Positions 7,776 through 16,195 of a stretch of DNA of 64,000 nucleotides are shown piece after piece. Source of the stretch: Microbacterium sp. MYb62 (GTDB taxonomy: Bacteria; Actinomycetota; Actinomycetes; Actinomycetales; Microbacteriaceae); assembly GCF_002979475.1 (NCBI RefSeq), contig NZ_PCOY01000017.1:16834-80833 (forward strand), read 5' to 3'. The translations under genes and the position numbers were made by a program. The notes under the pieces were generated by a model that saw only the letters and a program-made list of their open reading frames with translations, had not been told where the DNA came from and made no database searches. Position 1 is the first letter of the stretch. Each line of letters starts with the position of its first letter.

Positions 7776-9071
7776 GTGAGCCGTATCGTCGCCCTCGACA
7801 CCACCGACATCCGTTTCCCCACGTCCCTGAGCCTGGACGGGTCGGATGCGATGAACCCCGACCCCGACTACTCGGCCGCGTACGTCATCGTGCGCACGGA
7901 CGCCGCCGACGACATCGAGGGCCACGCGTTCGTCTTCACGATCGGCCGCGGCAACGACGTGCAGGTCGCGGCGATCGACGCGCTCGCCGGTCACCTCGTC
8001 GGGCGCGAGATCGAGCCGCTGCTCGACGACATGGGGGGCACCTTCCGCGACATCATCGGCGACTCGCAGCTGCGCTGGCTCGGACCGGAGAAGGGGGTCA
8101 TGCACATGGCCATCGGCGCGGTCATCAACGCGCTGTGGGACATCAAGGCCAAGCGTGCAGGGCTCCCGCTATGGCAGCTGTTGGCCCGGATGACGCCGGA
8201 GGAGCTCGTCGATCTCGTCGACTTCCGCTACCTCACGAACGCCCTCACGCGCGACGACGCCCTCGAGATCCTCCGCGCCGCCGTGCCCGGTCGTGCGGAG
8301 CGGGAGCAGCAACTGCTCGCCACCGGATACCCGGGCTACACCACGAGCCCCGGCTGGCTCGGCTACTCCGACGAGAAGCTCGAGCGCCTGGCCCGCGAGG
8401 CCATGGCCGACGGCTTCACGCAGATCAAGCTGAAGGTCGGCGCCGACCTCGATGACGACATCCGCCGCTTCCGCAAGGCGCGCGAGGTGTGCGGACCCGA
8501 CTTCCCCATCGCGATCGACGCCAACCAGCGCTGGGAAGTGTCGGAGGCGATCGAGTGGGTGAACGCGCTCGCCGAGTTCCACCCTGCATGGATCGAGGAG
8601 CCCACGAGCCCCGACGACGTGCTCGGTCACGCCGAGATCGCCCGCGGTGTCGCGCCCATCCGCGTCGCCACCGGAGAGCACGCCCAGAACCGGGTCATCT
8701 TCAAGCAGCTGCTGCAGGCCGATGCCATCGGGGTCATGCAGATCGATGCCGTGCGCGTCGCCGGCGTGAACGAGAACATCGCGAACCTGCTGCTCGCCGC
8801 CAAGTTCGACGTGCCGGTGTGCCCGCACGCGGGTGGCGTCGGCCTGTGCGAGGCCGTGCAGCACCTGTCGATGTTCGACTTCGTCGCGGTCACCGGCACC
8901 CGCGAGGGCCGCATGATCGAGTTCGTCGACCACCTGCACGAGCACTTCGTCGTGCCCACCGACATCCAGGGGGGTTCGTACATGGCGCCGACCGCGCCGG
9001 GAAGCGGCATGGAGATGAAGGCCGACAGCATCGCGACCTACACCTGGACGGGTGCACATGTCGGCGCCTGA
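7776..9071 (+). CDS. L-fuconate dehydratase (enolase superfamily)
   Basis: 431 residues of the mandelate racemase/enolase group. The N-terminal [16 protein letters not shown] and [11 protein letters not shown] are typical of L-fuconate dehydratases (also human ENOSF1). Catalytic KLKVGAD, metal ligands in IDANQRW and [10 protein letters not shown], and the late His in ATGEHAQNR and CPHAGGVG are present. It dehydrates L-fuconate to 2-keto-3-deoxy-L-fuconate. I chose the GTG at 7776 because GGAGAGGA precedes it by a suitable distance; the ATG at 7761 overlaps that ribosome site. The 3' end overlaps the aldo/keto reductase start by 14 bases. Confidence 0.92.
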   Translation: MSRIVALDTTDIRFPTSLSLDGSDAMNPDPDYSAAYVIVRTDAADDIEGHAFVFTIGRGNDVQVAAIDALAGHLVGREIEPLLDDMGGTFRDIIGDSQLRWLGPEKGVMHMAIGAVINALWDIKAKRAGLPLWQLLARMTPEELVDLVDFRYLTNALTRDDALEILRAAVPGRAEREQQLLATGYPGYTTSPGWLGYSDEKLERLAREAMADGFTQIKLKVGADLDDDIRRFRKAREVCGPDFPIAIDANQRWEVSEAIEWVNALAEFHPAWIEEPTSPDDVLGHAEIARGVAPIRVATGEHAQNRVIFKQLLQADAIGVMQIDAVRVAGVNENIANLLLAAKFDVPVCPHAGGVGLCEAVQHLSMFDFVAVTGTREGRMIEFVDHLHEHFVVPTDIQGGSYMAPTAPGSGMEMKADSIATYTWTGAHVGA

Positions 9072-10119
9072 GGCCGGGGCCCCCACTTCGGGGGCCGACA
9101 CGCCAGATGTCGGACGGAAGCCCGGTGTGGGTCCGACATCTGGCGTGTCGGCGGGCGAGGGGCGGGCGCTGCACGTCCCGACGCTCGGCTACGGCGCCGC
9201 GAACGTGGGCAACCTCTTCCGCCCGCTGAGCGACGACGAGTCCTGGGCCGTGCTGGATGCGGCGTGGGAGAGCGGCATCCGCTTCTACGACACCGCTCCG
9301 CACTACGGGCTCGGACTGTCGGAGCGTCGTCTCGGAGCGTTCCTGCAGACCAAGCCGCGCGACGAGTACGTGCTCTCCACCAAGGCCGGGCGCCTGCTGC
9401 GGCCGAACCCCGGCCACACCGGCGGCCTCGACACCGCGAACGACTTCCACGTGCCGGACGACCTGCAGCGGGTGTGGGACTTCTCGGAAGCGGGCATCCG
9501 CGCGAGTGTCGACGAGTCTCGCGAGCGGCTCGGCATCGAGCGCATCGACCTGCTCTACCTGCACGACCCCGAGCGGCACGACCTCGACCTCGCGCTCGCC
9601 GAAGCGCTTCCGGCCATGGAGCAGCTGCGCGCCGACGGCGAGGTGACCGCGATCGGCATCGGCTCCATGGTGTCGGATGCTCTCGCCGCTGCCGTGCGCT
9701 CCGCCGACCTCGACCTGATCATGGTGGCCGGCCGCTACACACTGCTCGAACAGCCCGCCGCGGTCGACGTGCTGCCCGCGTGCCGTGAGACCGGGACGGG
9801 GATCGTCGCGGCTTCGGTGTTCAATTCCGGGCTGCTCGCGTCGAGCGAGCCTCGGCGCGACGGGCGCTACGAGTACGGGCAGCTTCCGGACGAGTTGTGG
9901 GACCGACTCGTCCGCATCGCCGCCGTGTGCGCCGAGCATGGTGTGCCGCTGCCCGCTGCGGCGATCCAGTTCCCGCTGCAGTCCGACGTCGTGCGCTCGG
10001 TCGTGGTGGGCGGCAGCCGTCCGGCGCAGTTGCAGCAGAACGCGGAGTACGCCGCGCTCGAGATCCCGGCGGCGCTCTGGGAGAACCTGGCGATGGAAGG
10101 GCTCATCCCGGCGGGCTGA
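9058..10119 (+). CDS. Aldo/keto reductase, probable L-fucose dehydrogenase, with palindromic insert at its N-terminus
   Basis: 353 residues. From about residue 40 it is a normal [18 protein letters not shown], catalytic tyrosine in [16 protein letters not shown], lysine in LSTKAGR, histidine in YLHDPE, and C-terminal [12 protein letters not shown]. AKRs of this form oxidise L-fucose or D-threo-aldoses at C1, the first step of the pathway encoded upstream. The first ~35 residues are foreign to the family: they are the translation of a 59-base palindrome (ADTPDVGR...PTSGVSA). The ATG at 9058 overlaps the dehydratase end and suggests coupling. A later GTG at 9145 lies inside the palindrome and is an alternative start. 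Confidence 0.85.
   Translation: MSAPEAGAPTSGADTPDVGRKPGVGPTSGVSAGEGRALHVPTLGYGAANVGNLFRPLSDDESWAVLDAAWESGIRFYDTAPHYGLGLSERRLGAFLQTKPRDEYVLSTKAGRLLRPNPGHTGGLDTANDFHVPDDLQRVWDFSEAGIRASVDESRERLGIERIDLLYLHDPERHDLDLALAEALPAMEQLRADGEVTAIGIGSMVSDALAAAVRSADLDLIMVAGRYTLLEQPAAVDVLPACRETGTGIVAASVFNSGLLASSEPRRDGRYEYGQLPDELWDRLVRIAAVCAEHGVPLPAAAIQFPLQSDVVRSVVVGGSRPAQLQQNAEYAALEIPAALWENLAMEGLIPAG
9078..9096 (+). terminator. GC-rich hairpin just after the fuconate dehydratase stop
   Basis: GGCCCCC-ACTTC-GGGGGCC, perfect 7-base arms, seven bases past the dehydratase stop codon. It has no following T tract and lies inside the N-terminal codons of the aldo/keto reductase, so it may attenuate rather than end transcription. 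Confidence 0.4.
9094..9152. repeat. 59-bp nested palindromic element, copy A1, in frame in the aldo/keto reductase
   Basis: Two 21-base perfect inverted arms (9094-9114 and 9132-9152) with a 17-base centre. Each arm holds its own smaller inverted repeat, CCGACA-N7-TGTCGG. The same arms, centre length and total length recur at 43223-43281. The reading frame used here encodes ADTPDVGR, seven residues, then PTSGVSA. Confidence 0.9.
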
Positions 10120-10137
10120 CCGCGGTGGCTCCTCCGC

Positions 10138-11139
10138 TCAGCGGCCGACGGTCGACTCCCGCACGATGAGCTCGGCGGGGAACGGCGTCGTCGCGGGCGG
10201 CGGAGACGTCGGATCGGCGAGCTGCTGCAGCAGCGCGGCGCCGGCGGCGCGCCCGATCTCATAGCCGGGCTGCCGCACGCTCGTGAGCGGCACGACGCCC
10301 TGGTGGGCCTGGGCGACGTCGTCGAATCCGATGAGCGCGATCTCCTCCGGCACGCGGATGCCGTGGCGCAGCAGCTGGGTGAGCACCCCGAGCGCCACCA
10401 TGTCGTTCGCGGCGAACACGGCATCGGGGCGCTCGGCGGCCGGCATCGCGATGATCTGCGCGCCCGCGTGCAGGCCGTCCTCGGTCGCCAGGTGCGCCAC
10501 GTCGACCGTCGAGACCGCGGCTCCGGTCCCCGTGACGGCTTCCCGCAGCCCGGCCAGGCGGTCGTTCGACTGGCTCACCGCGGGGCTCCCGAGGAACATG
10601 ATGCGTCGTCTGCCGAGCTCCACGAGGTGCTCTCCGGCGAGCCGCCCGCCGCTGCGGTCGTCGAAGAGCACGGAGGCCACTTTCGGCGAGTCGGGGATCG
10701 GGCCCACGACCACCGAGCGGATGCCGCGATCGGCGAGCGCCTCCAGGCGGGGCACGACGTCGCCGAGCGGGTAGATGACGATGCCCTGCACGCGGTGGGC
10801 TTCGAACATGTCGAGGTTGCGCCGCTCCTGCGCGTCGTCACGGTTGCTGTTGCTGAAGAAGAGCGACCAGCCGCCCTCCCGTGCCACGTCCTCCACCCCG
10901 CGCGACAGGTCGTGGAAGTAGGGCAGCCAGGCGTCGAGCAGGATGAGCGCGAGCGCCTTGCTCGACCCCGCACGCAACTGCCGCGCCGACTCGTTGGGCA
11001 CGAAGCCGAGATGCTCGATCGCCGCCCGCACCCGCTCCCGGCTCGCGGTTCCGAGCACATGGGGGTGGTTGAGGTAGTTCGAGACGGTGGAGGAGGAGAC
11101 CCCGGCGAGGGCGGCGACGTCCTTGACGCTCGCGGGCAT
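10138..11139 (-). CDS. LacI-family transcriptional regulator
   Basis: 333 residues: an N-terminal LacI HTH (SVKDVAALAGVSSSTVSNYLNHP, hinge helix NESARQLRAGSS) and a periplasmic-binding-protein-like effector domain (about 60-333) with FFSNSNRDDAQERRNLDMF, GIVIYPLGD and IGFDDVAQA. The ATG at 11139 has GGAG in front. It is divergent from the epimerase gene, and two perfect LacI-type palindromes (TTGGCACGTGCCAA) flank that gene's promoter. It very likely represses the epimerase, relieved by a sugar ligand. Confidence 0.92.
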   Translation of the reverse strand: MPASVKDVAALAGVSSSTVSNYLNHPHVLGTASRERVRAAIEHLGFVPNESARQLRAGSSKALALILLDAWLPYFHDLSRGVEDVAREGGWSLFFSNSNRDDAQERRNLDMFEAHRVQGIVIYPLGDVVPRLEALADRGIRSVVVGPIPDSPKVASVLFDDRSGGRLAGEHLVELGRRRIMFLGSPAVSQSNDRLAGLREAVTGTGAAVSTVDVAHLATEDGLHAGAQIIAMPAAERPDAVFAANDMVALGVLTQLLRHGIRVPEEIALIGFDDVAQAHQGVVPLTSVRQPGYEIGRAAGAALLQQLADPTSPPPATTPFPAELIVRESTVGR

Positions 11140-11210
11140 GAGGCTCCTTCGTCGGTGCCGCATCGGTCCGGGGTTCCGGACCACGTCGGCGGCATCAGGA
11201 TACCGGAGGA

Positions 11211-11226
11211 CTTGGCACGTGCCAAG
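11211..11226. promoter_or_regulatory. LacI-type operator, upstream copy
   Basis: CTTGGCACGTGCCAAG is a perfect 16-base palindrome located just upstream of the -35 element. A second copy lies 53 bases beyond it, so DNA looping between the two sites is possible. Confidence 0.85.
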
Positions 11227-11233
11227 AAAGTTC

Positions 11234-11262
11234 TTGACAGCGCGCGCCGACCGCCGTAGCGT
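11234..11262 (+). promoter_or_regulatory. Predicted promoter of the epimerase gene
   Basis: TTGACA at 11234-11239 and TAGCGT at 11257-11262 with a 17-base spacer, enclosed by the two LacI operators. Confidence 0.7.
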
Positions 11263-11278
11263 GACACGCACACCGAAA

Positions 11279-11292
11279 TTGGCACGTGCCAA
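11279..11292. promoter_or_regulatory. LacI-type operator, downstream copy
   Basis: TTGGCACGTGCCAA, a perfect palindrome placed in the transcribed leader about 10 bases after the expected start site. This is the classic blocking position for a repressor. Confidence 0.85.
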
Positions 11293-11335
11293 GTCGGGAC
11301 GGCGACGGTGCCGCACACCCGCTGGGAGAGGTCTC

Positions 11336-12205
11336 ATGAACATCGGCTGCCACGGGCTCGTCTGGACGGGGAACTTCGATGCCGACGGCATCCGTCTGGC
11401 GGTGCGGAAGACGAAGGAAGCGGGTTTCGACCTCATCGAGTTCCCGCTGATGGATCCGTTCTCGTTCGACGTCGACGTCGCGAAAGACGCTCTGGAGGAG
11501 TGCGACCTCGCCGTCAGCGCCTCGCTCGGTCTCTCCGAGGCGACGGACGTGACGAGCTCCGACCCCGCGATCGTCGCGGCTGGTGAAGCACTGCTCATCC
11601 AGGCCGTCGACGTGCTCGCCGGCCTCGGCGGACAGCACTTCTGCGGGGTGATCTACAGCGCGATGAAGAAGTACATGGAGCCCGTGACCGCCGAGGGGCT
11701 CGCGAGCAGCAAGGCCGCGATCGCCCGTGTCGCCGACCGTGCGGCCGCGCGCGGAGTGTCGGTCTCGCTCGAGGTCGTGAACCGCTACGAGACGAACGTG
11801 CTGAACACCGCACGCCAGGCCCTGGCCTATGTCGCCGAGGTCGATCGGCCGAACCTCGGGATCCACCTCGACACGTACCACATGAACATCGAGGAGTCGG
11901 ATATGTTCGCGCCCGTCCTCGACGCCGCTCCCGCCCTGCGCTACGTGCACATCGGCGAGAGCCATCGCGGCTATCTCGGGACCGGGACCGTCGACTTCGA
12001 CACCTTCTTCAAGGCTCTGGGGCGTATCGGCTACGACGGTCCGATCGTGTTCGAGTCGTTCTCGTCGGCGGTCGTCGCCCCGGATCTCAGCCGGATGCTC
12101 GGCATCTGGCGCAACCTCTGGAGCGACAACGTCGAGCTCGGCGCGCATGCCAACGCGTACATCCGGGACAAGCTCGTCGCGGTCGATTCGATCCGGCTCC
12201 ACTGA
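11336..12205 (+). CDS. Sugar phosphate isomerase/epimerase (ketose 3-epimerase-like TIM barrel)
   Basis: 289 residues of the AP-endonuclease-2 TIM-barrel family. Conserved metal and catalytic residues are visible in VSLEVVNRYETN (Glu), GIHLDTYHMNIEE (Asp, His), VHIGESHRGYLG and IVFESFSS (Glu). The length and motifs match D-tagatose/D-psicose 3-epimerases. GGGAGAGG precedes the ATG at 11336. It is the only gene clearly placed behind the two LacI operators. Substrate is unknown; the adjacent ABC importer is a natural partner. Confidence 0.83.
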   Translation: MNIGCHGLVWTGNFDADGIRLAVRKTKEAGFDLIEFPLMDPFSFDVDVAKDALEECDLAVSASLGLSEATDVTSSDPAIVAAGEALLIQAVDVLAGLGGQHFCGVIYSAMKKYMEPVTAEGLASSKAAIARVADRAAARGVSVSLEVVNRYETNVLNTARQALAYVAEVDRPNLGIHLDTYHMNIEESDMFAPVLDAAPALRYVHIGESHRGYLGTGTVDFDTFFKALGRIGYDGPIVFESFSSAVVAPDLSRMLGIWRNLWSDNVELGAHANAYIRDKLVAVDSIRLH

Positions 12206-12242
12206 GCCCGATCCGAGTCCGAGAGAATCCCGGAGATCAAGA

Positions 12243-12255
12243 TGTCATTACAGGT
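12243..12255. promoter_or_regulatory. ACCTGT-type operator before the sugar ABC transporter
   Basis: TGTCATTACAGGT matches 13 consecutive positions of the reverse-oriented consensus ACCTGTCATTACAGGT. It links the importer to the rbsK/transaldolase and PGI-cupin/FGGY-kinase promoters. Confidence 0.65.
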
Positions 12256-12274
12256 CTTCCCAATCCCGCGGACG

Positions 12275-12316
12275 TTAGATACATTTAGATACAACTTGCG
12301 CTGCCCGTAGCGCAAG
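12275..12316 (+). promoter_or_regulatory. Repeat and hairpin in the ABC operon leader
   Basis: TTAGATACA occurs at 12275-12283 and 12285-12293, exactly ten bases apart, which puts both on one helix face. It is followed by CTTGCGCT-N6-AGCGCAAG (12295-12302/12309-12316), a perfect 8-base inverted repeat. This could be a promoter region with a leader hairpin or a second operator. Confidence 0.5.
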
Positions 12317-12394
12317 ACGCACAATTGCTCCGATGTTTACGACGGAATCGTCCGTCGACATCGAAGCGGAACCTTCAAGGAAGCAGGTGAGCGC

Positions 12395-13897
12395 ATGAGT
12401 GGACCCATCCTCCGGGTCGAGGGGATCAGCAAAGGATTCCCCGGCGTGCAGGCGCTGAAGGACGTGCACCTCGAGGTGCACGCCGGCGAGGTGCTCGTGC
12501 TCGTGGGCGAGAACGGCGCGGGCAAATCGACGTTGATGAAGATCCTCTCCGGGATCTACACCAAGGACGAGGGGACGATCACGTTCGAGGGGCAGGAGGT
12601 CGAACTGACCGGACCGCTCCAGGCGCAGGAGCTCGGCATCACGATCATCCATCAGGAACTCAACCTGATGCCCGATCTCACGGTCGCGCAGAACATCTAC
12701 GTGGGGAGGGAGCCCACCACGGGGCCGTTCCTGTCGGAGCGCAAGCTGAACGCGCAGACCGCGGACCTGCTGCAGCGACTGGACATCCACCTGAACCCGC
12801 GCCAGCTCGTCGGCGAGCTGACAGTGGCCGAGCAGCAGATGGTCGAGATCGCCAAGGCGCTGTCGTTCAACGCCAAGGTCCTCATCATGGACGAACCCAC
12901 CTCCGCCCTCACCGACACCGAGGTCGAGACGCTGTTCGTCCTGATCGAGCAGCTCAAGGCGCGCGGCACCGGGATCGTCTACATCTCGCACCGCATGGAC
13001 GAGTTGCGTCGCCTGGCCGACCGTGTGACCGTCCTGCGTGACGGCACATACATCGGATCACTCGACCGGGCCGAGATCACCATCCCGACGATCATCGAGA
13101 TGATGGTCGGACGCGTGATCGACGAGGGAACCCGCCCTCAGGCCCGCGAGCACGCCAACGATCCGGTGGTTCTCGAGGTGCAGGGCCTGTCGACCAAGAG
13201 CCTCCTGAAAGACGTCTCGTTCCAGCTGCACAAGGGCGAGATCCTCGGCTTCGCGGGTCTCATGGGTGCCGGGCGCACCGAGACCGCCCGTGCCGTGATC
13301 GGGGCAGACCATCGCGACAGCGGCACGATCGCCATCGACGGCCGCACGGTGCGCATCGCCCAGCCCGCGGATGCGGTGCACCACGGCCTCGGGTACCTCT
13401 CGGAGGACCGGAAGCTCCTCGGGCTCATGCTCGAGCAGGACGTGACGTTCAACACCGTGCTCGCCTCACTCGGCTCCTACGCCAACGCGATCGGGTGGAT
13501 GGGCGACAGCAAGGCCAAGAACCGCACGAAGGAGTACGTGCAGCAGCTGCGCGTGAAGACCCCCTCGGTCAACCAGGTGGTCAAGCTCCTCTCCGGTGGG
13601 AACCAGCAGAAGGTCGTCATCGCCCGATGGCTGATGCGCGACTGCGACATCCTCATCTTCGACGAGCCGACCCGAGGAATCGACGTCGGCGCGAAGGAGG
13701 AGATCTACCGCCTCATGCAGCAGCTCGCCGACGCCGGCAAATCCATCATCGTCATCTCATCCGAGCTCCCGGAGATCCTCCGTGTGGCGAACCGCATCGC
13801 GGTCTTCGCCAACGGCCGCATCACCGGGACGCTCCGCAACGAGGAAGCAAGCCAGGAGAAGATCATGCAACTCGCAGCCCACGGGGAGGAAGACTGA
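12395..13897 (+). CDS. Sugar ABC transporter ATP-binding protein (RbsA-like)
   Basis: 500 residues with two fused nucleotide-binding domains, the CUT2 arrangement. Domain 1 has Walker A GENGAGKST (about 44), signature LTVAEQQMVEIAKAL and Walker B VLIMDEPTSAL. Domain 2 has a degenerate P-loop GLMGAGRTE, signature LSGGNQQKVVIARWL and ILIFDEPTRGID. It energises uptake of a monosaccharide or polyol at the membrane. The stop overlaps the permease start (TGATG). An ACCTGT-type operator lies about 140 bases upstream. The substrate is not readable from this subunit. Confidence 0.93.
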   Translation: MSGPILRVEGISKGFPGVQALKDVHLEVHAGEVLVLVGENGAGKSTLMKILSGIYTKDEGTITFEGQEVELTGPLQAQELGITIIHQELNLMPDLTVAQNIYVGREPTTGPFLSERKLNAQTADLLQRLDIHLNPRQLVGELTVAEQQMVEIAKALSFNAKVLIMDEPTSALTDTEVETLFVLIEQLKARGTGIVYISHRMDELRRLADRVTVLRDGTYIGSLDRAEITIPTIIEMMVGRVIDEGTRPQAREHANDPVVLEVQGLSTKSLLKDVSFQLHKGEILGFAGLMGAGRTETARAVIGADHRDSGTIAIDGRTVRIAQPADAVHHGLGYLSEDRKLLGLMLEQDVTFNTVLASLGSYANAIGWMGDSKAKNRTKEYVQQLRVKTPSVNQVVKLLSGGNQQKVVIARWLMRDCDILIFDEPTRGIDVGAKEEIYRLMQQLADAGKSIIVISSELPEILRVANRIAVFANGRITGTLRNEEASQEKIMQLAAHGEED

Positions 13898-14931
13898 TGA
13901 GCGCTCCGCAGCAGCCCGGATCGTCGACGACGACGATCATCCAGACCGCCGTGAACGAGAACACGGACAAGAGGGACGTCGGGGCGTTCCTGAAACGTCA
14001 GTTCCAGCAGTCGTTGGCGTTCGGCACGCTCATCGTGCTGATCATCTTCTTCTCGATCGCCAGCCCGAACTTCTTCACCTTCAGCAACATCGCCACGGTG
14101 CTGCTGTCGACAGCGGTGATCGGCATCCTGGCCCTCGGTACGACGTTCGTCATCATCACCGGCGGCATCGACCTGTCGATCGGCACCGGCATGGCGCTCT
14201 GCGCGGTGATGACGGGTGTGTTCGTCACCAACATGGGACTCCCGGTCTGGGTCGGCGTCATCGGCGGCGTCCTTACCGGCGTCCTGATGGGGCTCGTCAA
14301 CGGCGTGAACATCACGTTCCTCCGCCTCCCGCCGTTCATCGCCACCCTCGCGATGATGATGATCGCCGGCGGACTCGCCCTCGTGATCTCGGGTGTCGCA
14401 CCGATCTACTTCTCGACGTCGGCTCCCGACTTCAAGAAGATCGCCCTCGGCGTGATCATCCCCGGCATCCCGAACGCCGTGCTGGTCACCGCCGTGCTCG
14501 CGGTCATCGCGTACCTGGTGCTGTCGAAGACGCTGCTCGGCCGGTACACGTTCGCGATCGGCTCGAACGAGGAGGCCACGCGCCTCTCGGGTGTCAACAC
14601 GCGTCGCTGGACGATCCTGATCTACATGTTCGCGGGCGCCTTCACCGGCGTCGCCGGTATCGTCATCGCCTCCCGCCTCGATTCGGCGCAGCCGCAGATC
14701 GGCACCGGCTACGAGCTGCAGGCGATCGCCGCGGTCATCATCGGCGGCACCTCGCTGCTGGGCGGACGCGGATCGATCCTCGGCACCGTGATCGGCGCCC
14801 TCATCATGAGCGTGCTCGTCAACGGCCTGCGCATCATGTCGATCCAGCCCGAATGGCAGAACATCGTCGTCGGCGTGGTCGTGCTGCTCGCGGTCTTCCT
14901 CGACTCGCTGCGCAACCGACAGCGCACCTGA
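13897..14931 (+). CDS. Sugar ABC transporter permease (RbsC-like)
   Basis: 344 residues, about 8-10 membrane segments from residue 45 on, with the BPD_transp_2 landmarks ITGGIDLSIGTGMAL, LPPFIATLAMMM, GSNEEATRLSGVNTRR and AVIIGGTSLLGGRGSILGT. The ~40-residue hydrophilic N-terminus is cytoplasmic. It forms the homodimeric channel with the RbsA-like ATPase. The ATG overlaps the ATPase stop by one base. A strong hairpin separates it from the binding-protein gene. Confidence 0.93.
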   Translation: MSAPQQPGSSTTTIIQTAVNENTDKRDVGAFLKRQFQQSLAFGTLIVLIIFFSIASPNFFTFSNIATVLLSTAVIGILALGTTFVIITGGIDLSIGTGMALCAVMTGVFVTNMGLPVWVGVIGGVLTGVLMGLVNGVNITFLRLPPFIATLAMMMIAGGLALVISGVAPIYFSTSAPDFKKIALGVIIPGIPNAVLVTAVLAVIAYLVLSKTLLGRYTFAIGSNEEATRLSGVNTRRWTILIYMFAGAFTGVAGIVIASRLDSAQPQIGTGYELQAIAAVIIGGTSLLGGRGSILGTVIGALIMSVLVNGLRIMSIQPEWQNIVVGVVVLLAVFLDSLRNRQRT

Positions 14932-14936
14932 GACCT

Positions 14937-14969
14937 GGGCGGCGGCGAAACCCGTGCCCGCCGCCGCCC
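14937..14969 (+). promoter_or_regulatory. Intra-operon stem-loop between permease and binding protein
   Basis: A perfect 11-base GC stem (14937-14947 with 14959-14969) and an 11-base loop, six bases after the permease stop. No T tract follows, so it is more likely an mRNA-stabilising or partial-termination structure that sets different levels of permease and binding protein. Confidence 0.6.
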
Positions 14970-15087
14970 GCCGACTCCGGCCGGCATCCGCGGAGTGATC
15001 CGCACAGGCACCTGGAATGTCCACAGCGCCGGCTCGTCCGGCATCCACACAGAACAAACCGAGTCGTACCCAAACAATGGAGTTCTC

Positions 15088-16089
15088 ATGAAATTCGGGA
15101 AGAAGACCGCATTCGCAGCCCTCGTGGCCGCATCCGCACTGGTGTTCGCCGGCTGTGCCGGCGGTGGCGACGTGATCGAGGAGGGCTCCGGCGGCGACTC
15201 CGGCAGCAGCGACGGCGAGATGTACATCGCCATGGTCTCGAAGGGCTTCCAGCACCAGTTCTGGCAGGCCGTCAAGCAGGGGGCAGAGGACAAGGCGGAA
15301 GAGCTCGGCGTCAAGATCACGTTCGAGGGCCCTGCCGCCGAGACCGAGATCGCCGCTCAGCTCGAGATGCTGACCGCCGCGATCGACAAGAACCCGGATG
15401 CCATCGCCTACGCCGCCCTCGACCCCGAGGCGTGCGTCGCCCCGCTCGAGCAGGCCAAGGCGAAGGACATCCCCGTCGTCTACTTCGACGCCCCCTGCAA
15501 CGGCGACGTCGGGCTCAGCCTCTCGGCCACCGACAGCAAGGTCGCCGGTGCACTCGCGGCCGAGCACATGGCCGAGCTGATCGGCGGCGAGGGTCAGGTC
15601 GCTATCGTCGGCCACTCGCAGATCAACTCGACCGGTGTCGAGCGTCGCGACGGCTTCGTCGACAAGATCAAGGCGGATTACCCCGACATCGAGATCGTCG
15701 ACATCCAGTACGGCGACGGTGACCACCTCAAGTCGGCCGACATCGCCAAGACCCTGATCGCGGCCCACCCCGACCTCAAGGGCATCTACGGCACCAACGA
15801 AGGCTCGGCCATCGGCGTCGTGAACGCCGTGAACGAGCTGGGTCTCGAGAAGGGCAAGATCACGATCGTCGGCTTCGACTCCGGAGCCGCGCAGATCAAC
15901 GCCATCAAGGACGGCACCATGGCCGGAGCCATCACGCAGGACCCGATCGGCATCGGCGCCCAGGTCGTGCAGGCCGCCTACGACGCCGCCAACGGCAAGT
16001 CGGTCGAGAAGTTCTACGACACCGGTTCGTACTGGTACGACGAGACGAACATCGACGACCCGAAGATCGCGGCCGTCCTCTACGAGTGA
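15088..16089 (+). CDS. Sugar ABC transporter substrate-binding lipoprotein (RbsB-like)
   Basis: 333 residues. The N-terminal signal ends in a lipobox LVFAGC (Cys about residue 22), followed by a Gly/Ser-rich linker and a Peripla_BP_4 domain: MVSKGFQHQFWQAVKQGAE, AIAYAALDPEA, VIYFDAPCN-type segment (VVYFDAPCNGD), GIYGTNEGSAIG and VGFDSGAAQ. It captures the sugar outside the cell for the CUT2 importer encoded upstream. The final gene of the operon is closed by a strong terminator. Ligand could be ribose, allulose, a polyol or another small sugar; this cannot be told from sequence alone. Confidence 0.93.
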   Translation: MKFGKKTAFAALVAASALVFAGCAGGGDVIEEGSGGDSGSSDGEMYIAMVSKGFQHQFWQAVKQGAEDKAEELGVKITFEGPAAETEIAAQLEMLTAAIDKNPDAIAYAALDPEACVAPLEQAKAKDIPVVYFDAPCNGDVGLSLSATDSKVAGALAAEHMAELIGGEGQVAIVGHSQINSTGVERRDGFVDKIKADYPDIEIVDIQYGDGDHLKSADIAKTLIAAHPDLKGIYGTNEGSAIGVVNAVNELGLEKGKITIVGFDSGAAQINAIKDGTMAGAITQDPIGIGAQVVQAAYDAANGKSVEKFYDTGSYWYDETNIDDPKIAAVLYE

Positions 16090-16101
16090 CACCGCGCTGA
16101 A

Positions 16102-16137
16102 CGAAGAAGCCCCTCACCTCGGTGGGGGGCTTCTTCG
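16102..16137 (+). terminator. Rho-independent-type terminator after the ABC operon
   Basis: CGAAGAAGCCCC pairs with GGGGGCTTCTTCG around a short loop, 12 bases after the binding-protein stop. The stem is long, with a CTTCTTCG 3' side as commonly seen in high-GC genomes. Confidence 0.85.
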
Positions 16138-16181
16138 TGTCGGGCATCTTGTGCTGATGGCCGGCGACCCCACCAGTATCA

Positions 16182-16195
16182 GGTAACGTGTTACC
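16182..16195. promoter_or_regulatory. Palindrome at the start codon of the T7SS-like locus
   Basis: GGTAAC-GT-GTTACC, perfect 6-base arms, directly abutting the GTG start at 16196. No ribosome site is visible, so translation may be leaderless and the palindrome an operator. Confidence 0.5.

Noticed and set aside
9145..9175. GTG at 9145 as true start of the aldo/keto reductase
   Set aside because: No ribosome site precedes it and it lies in the palindrome arm; the ATG at 9058 overlaps the upstream gene as in the rest of the operon. Kept only as an alternative.
13705..16092. Long minus-strand frame across the sugar ABC permease and binding-protein genes
   Set aside because: The opposite strand has unmistakable permease and lipoprotein sequences; the reverse product is Asp/Arg/His-rich and without motifs.
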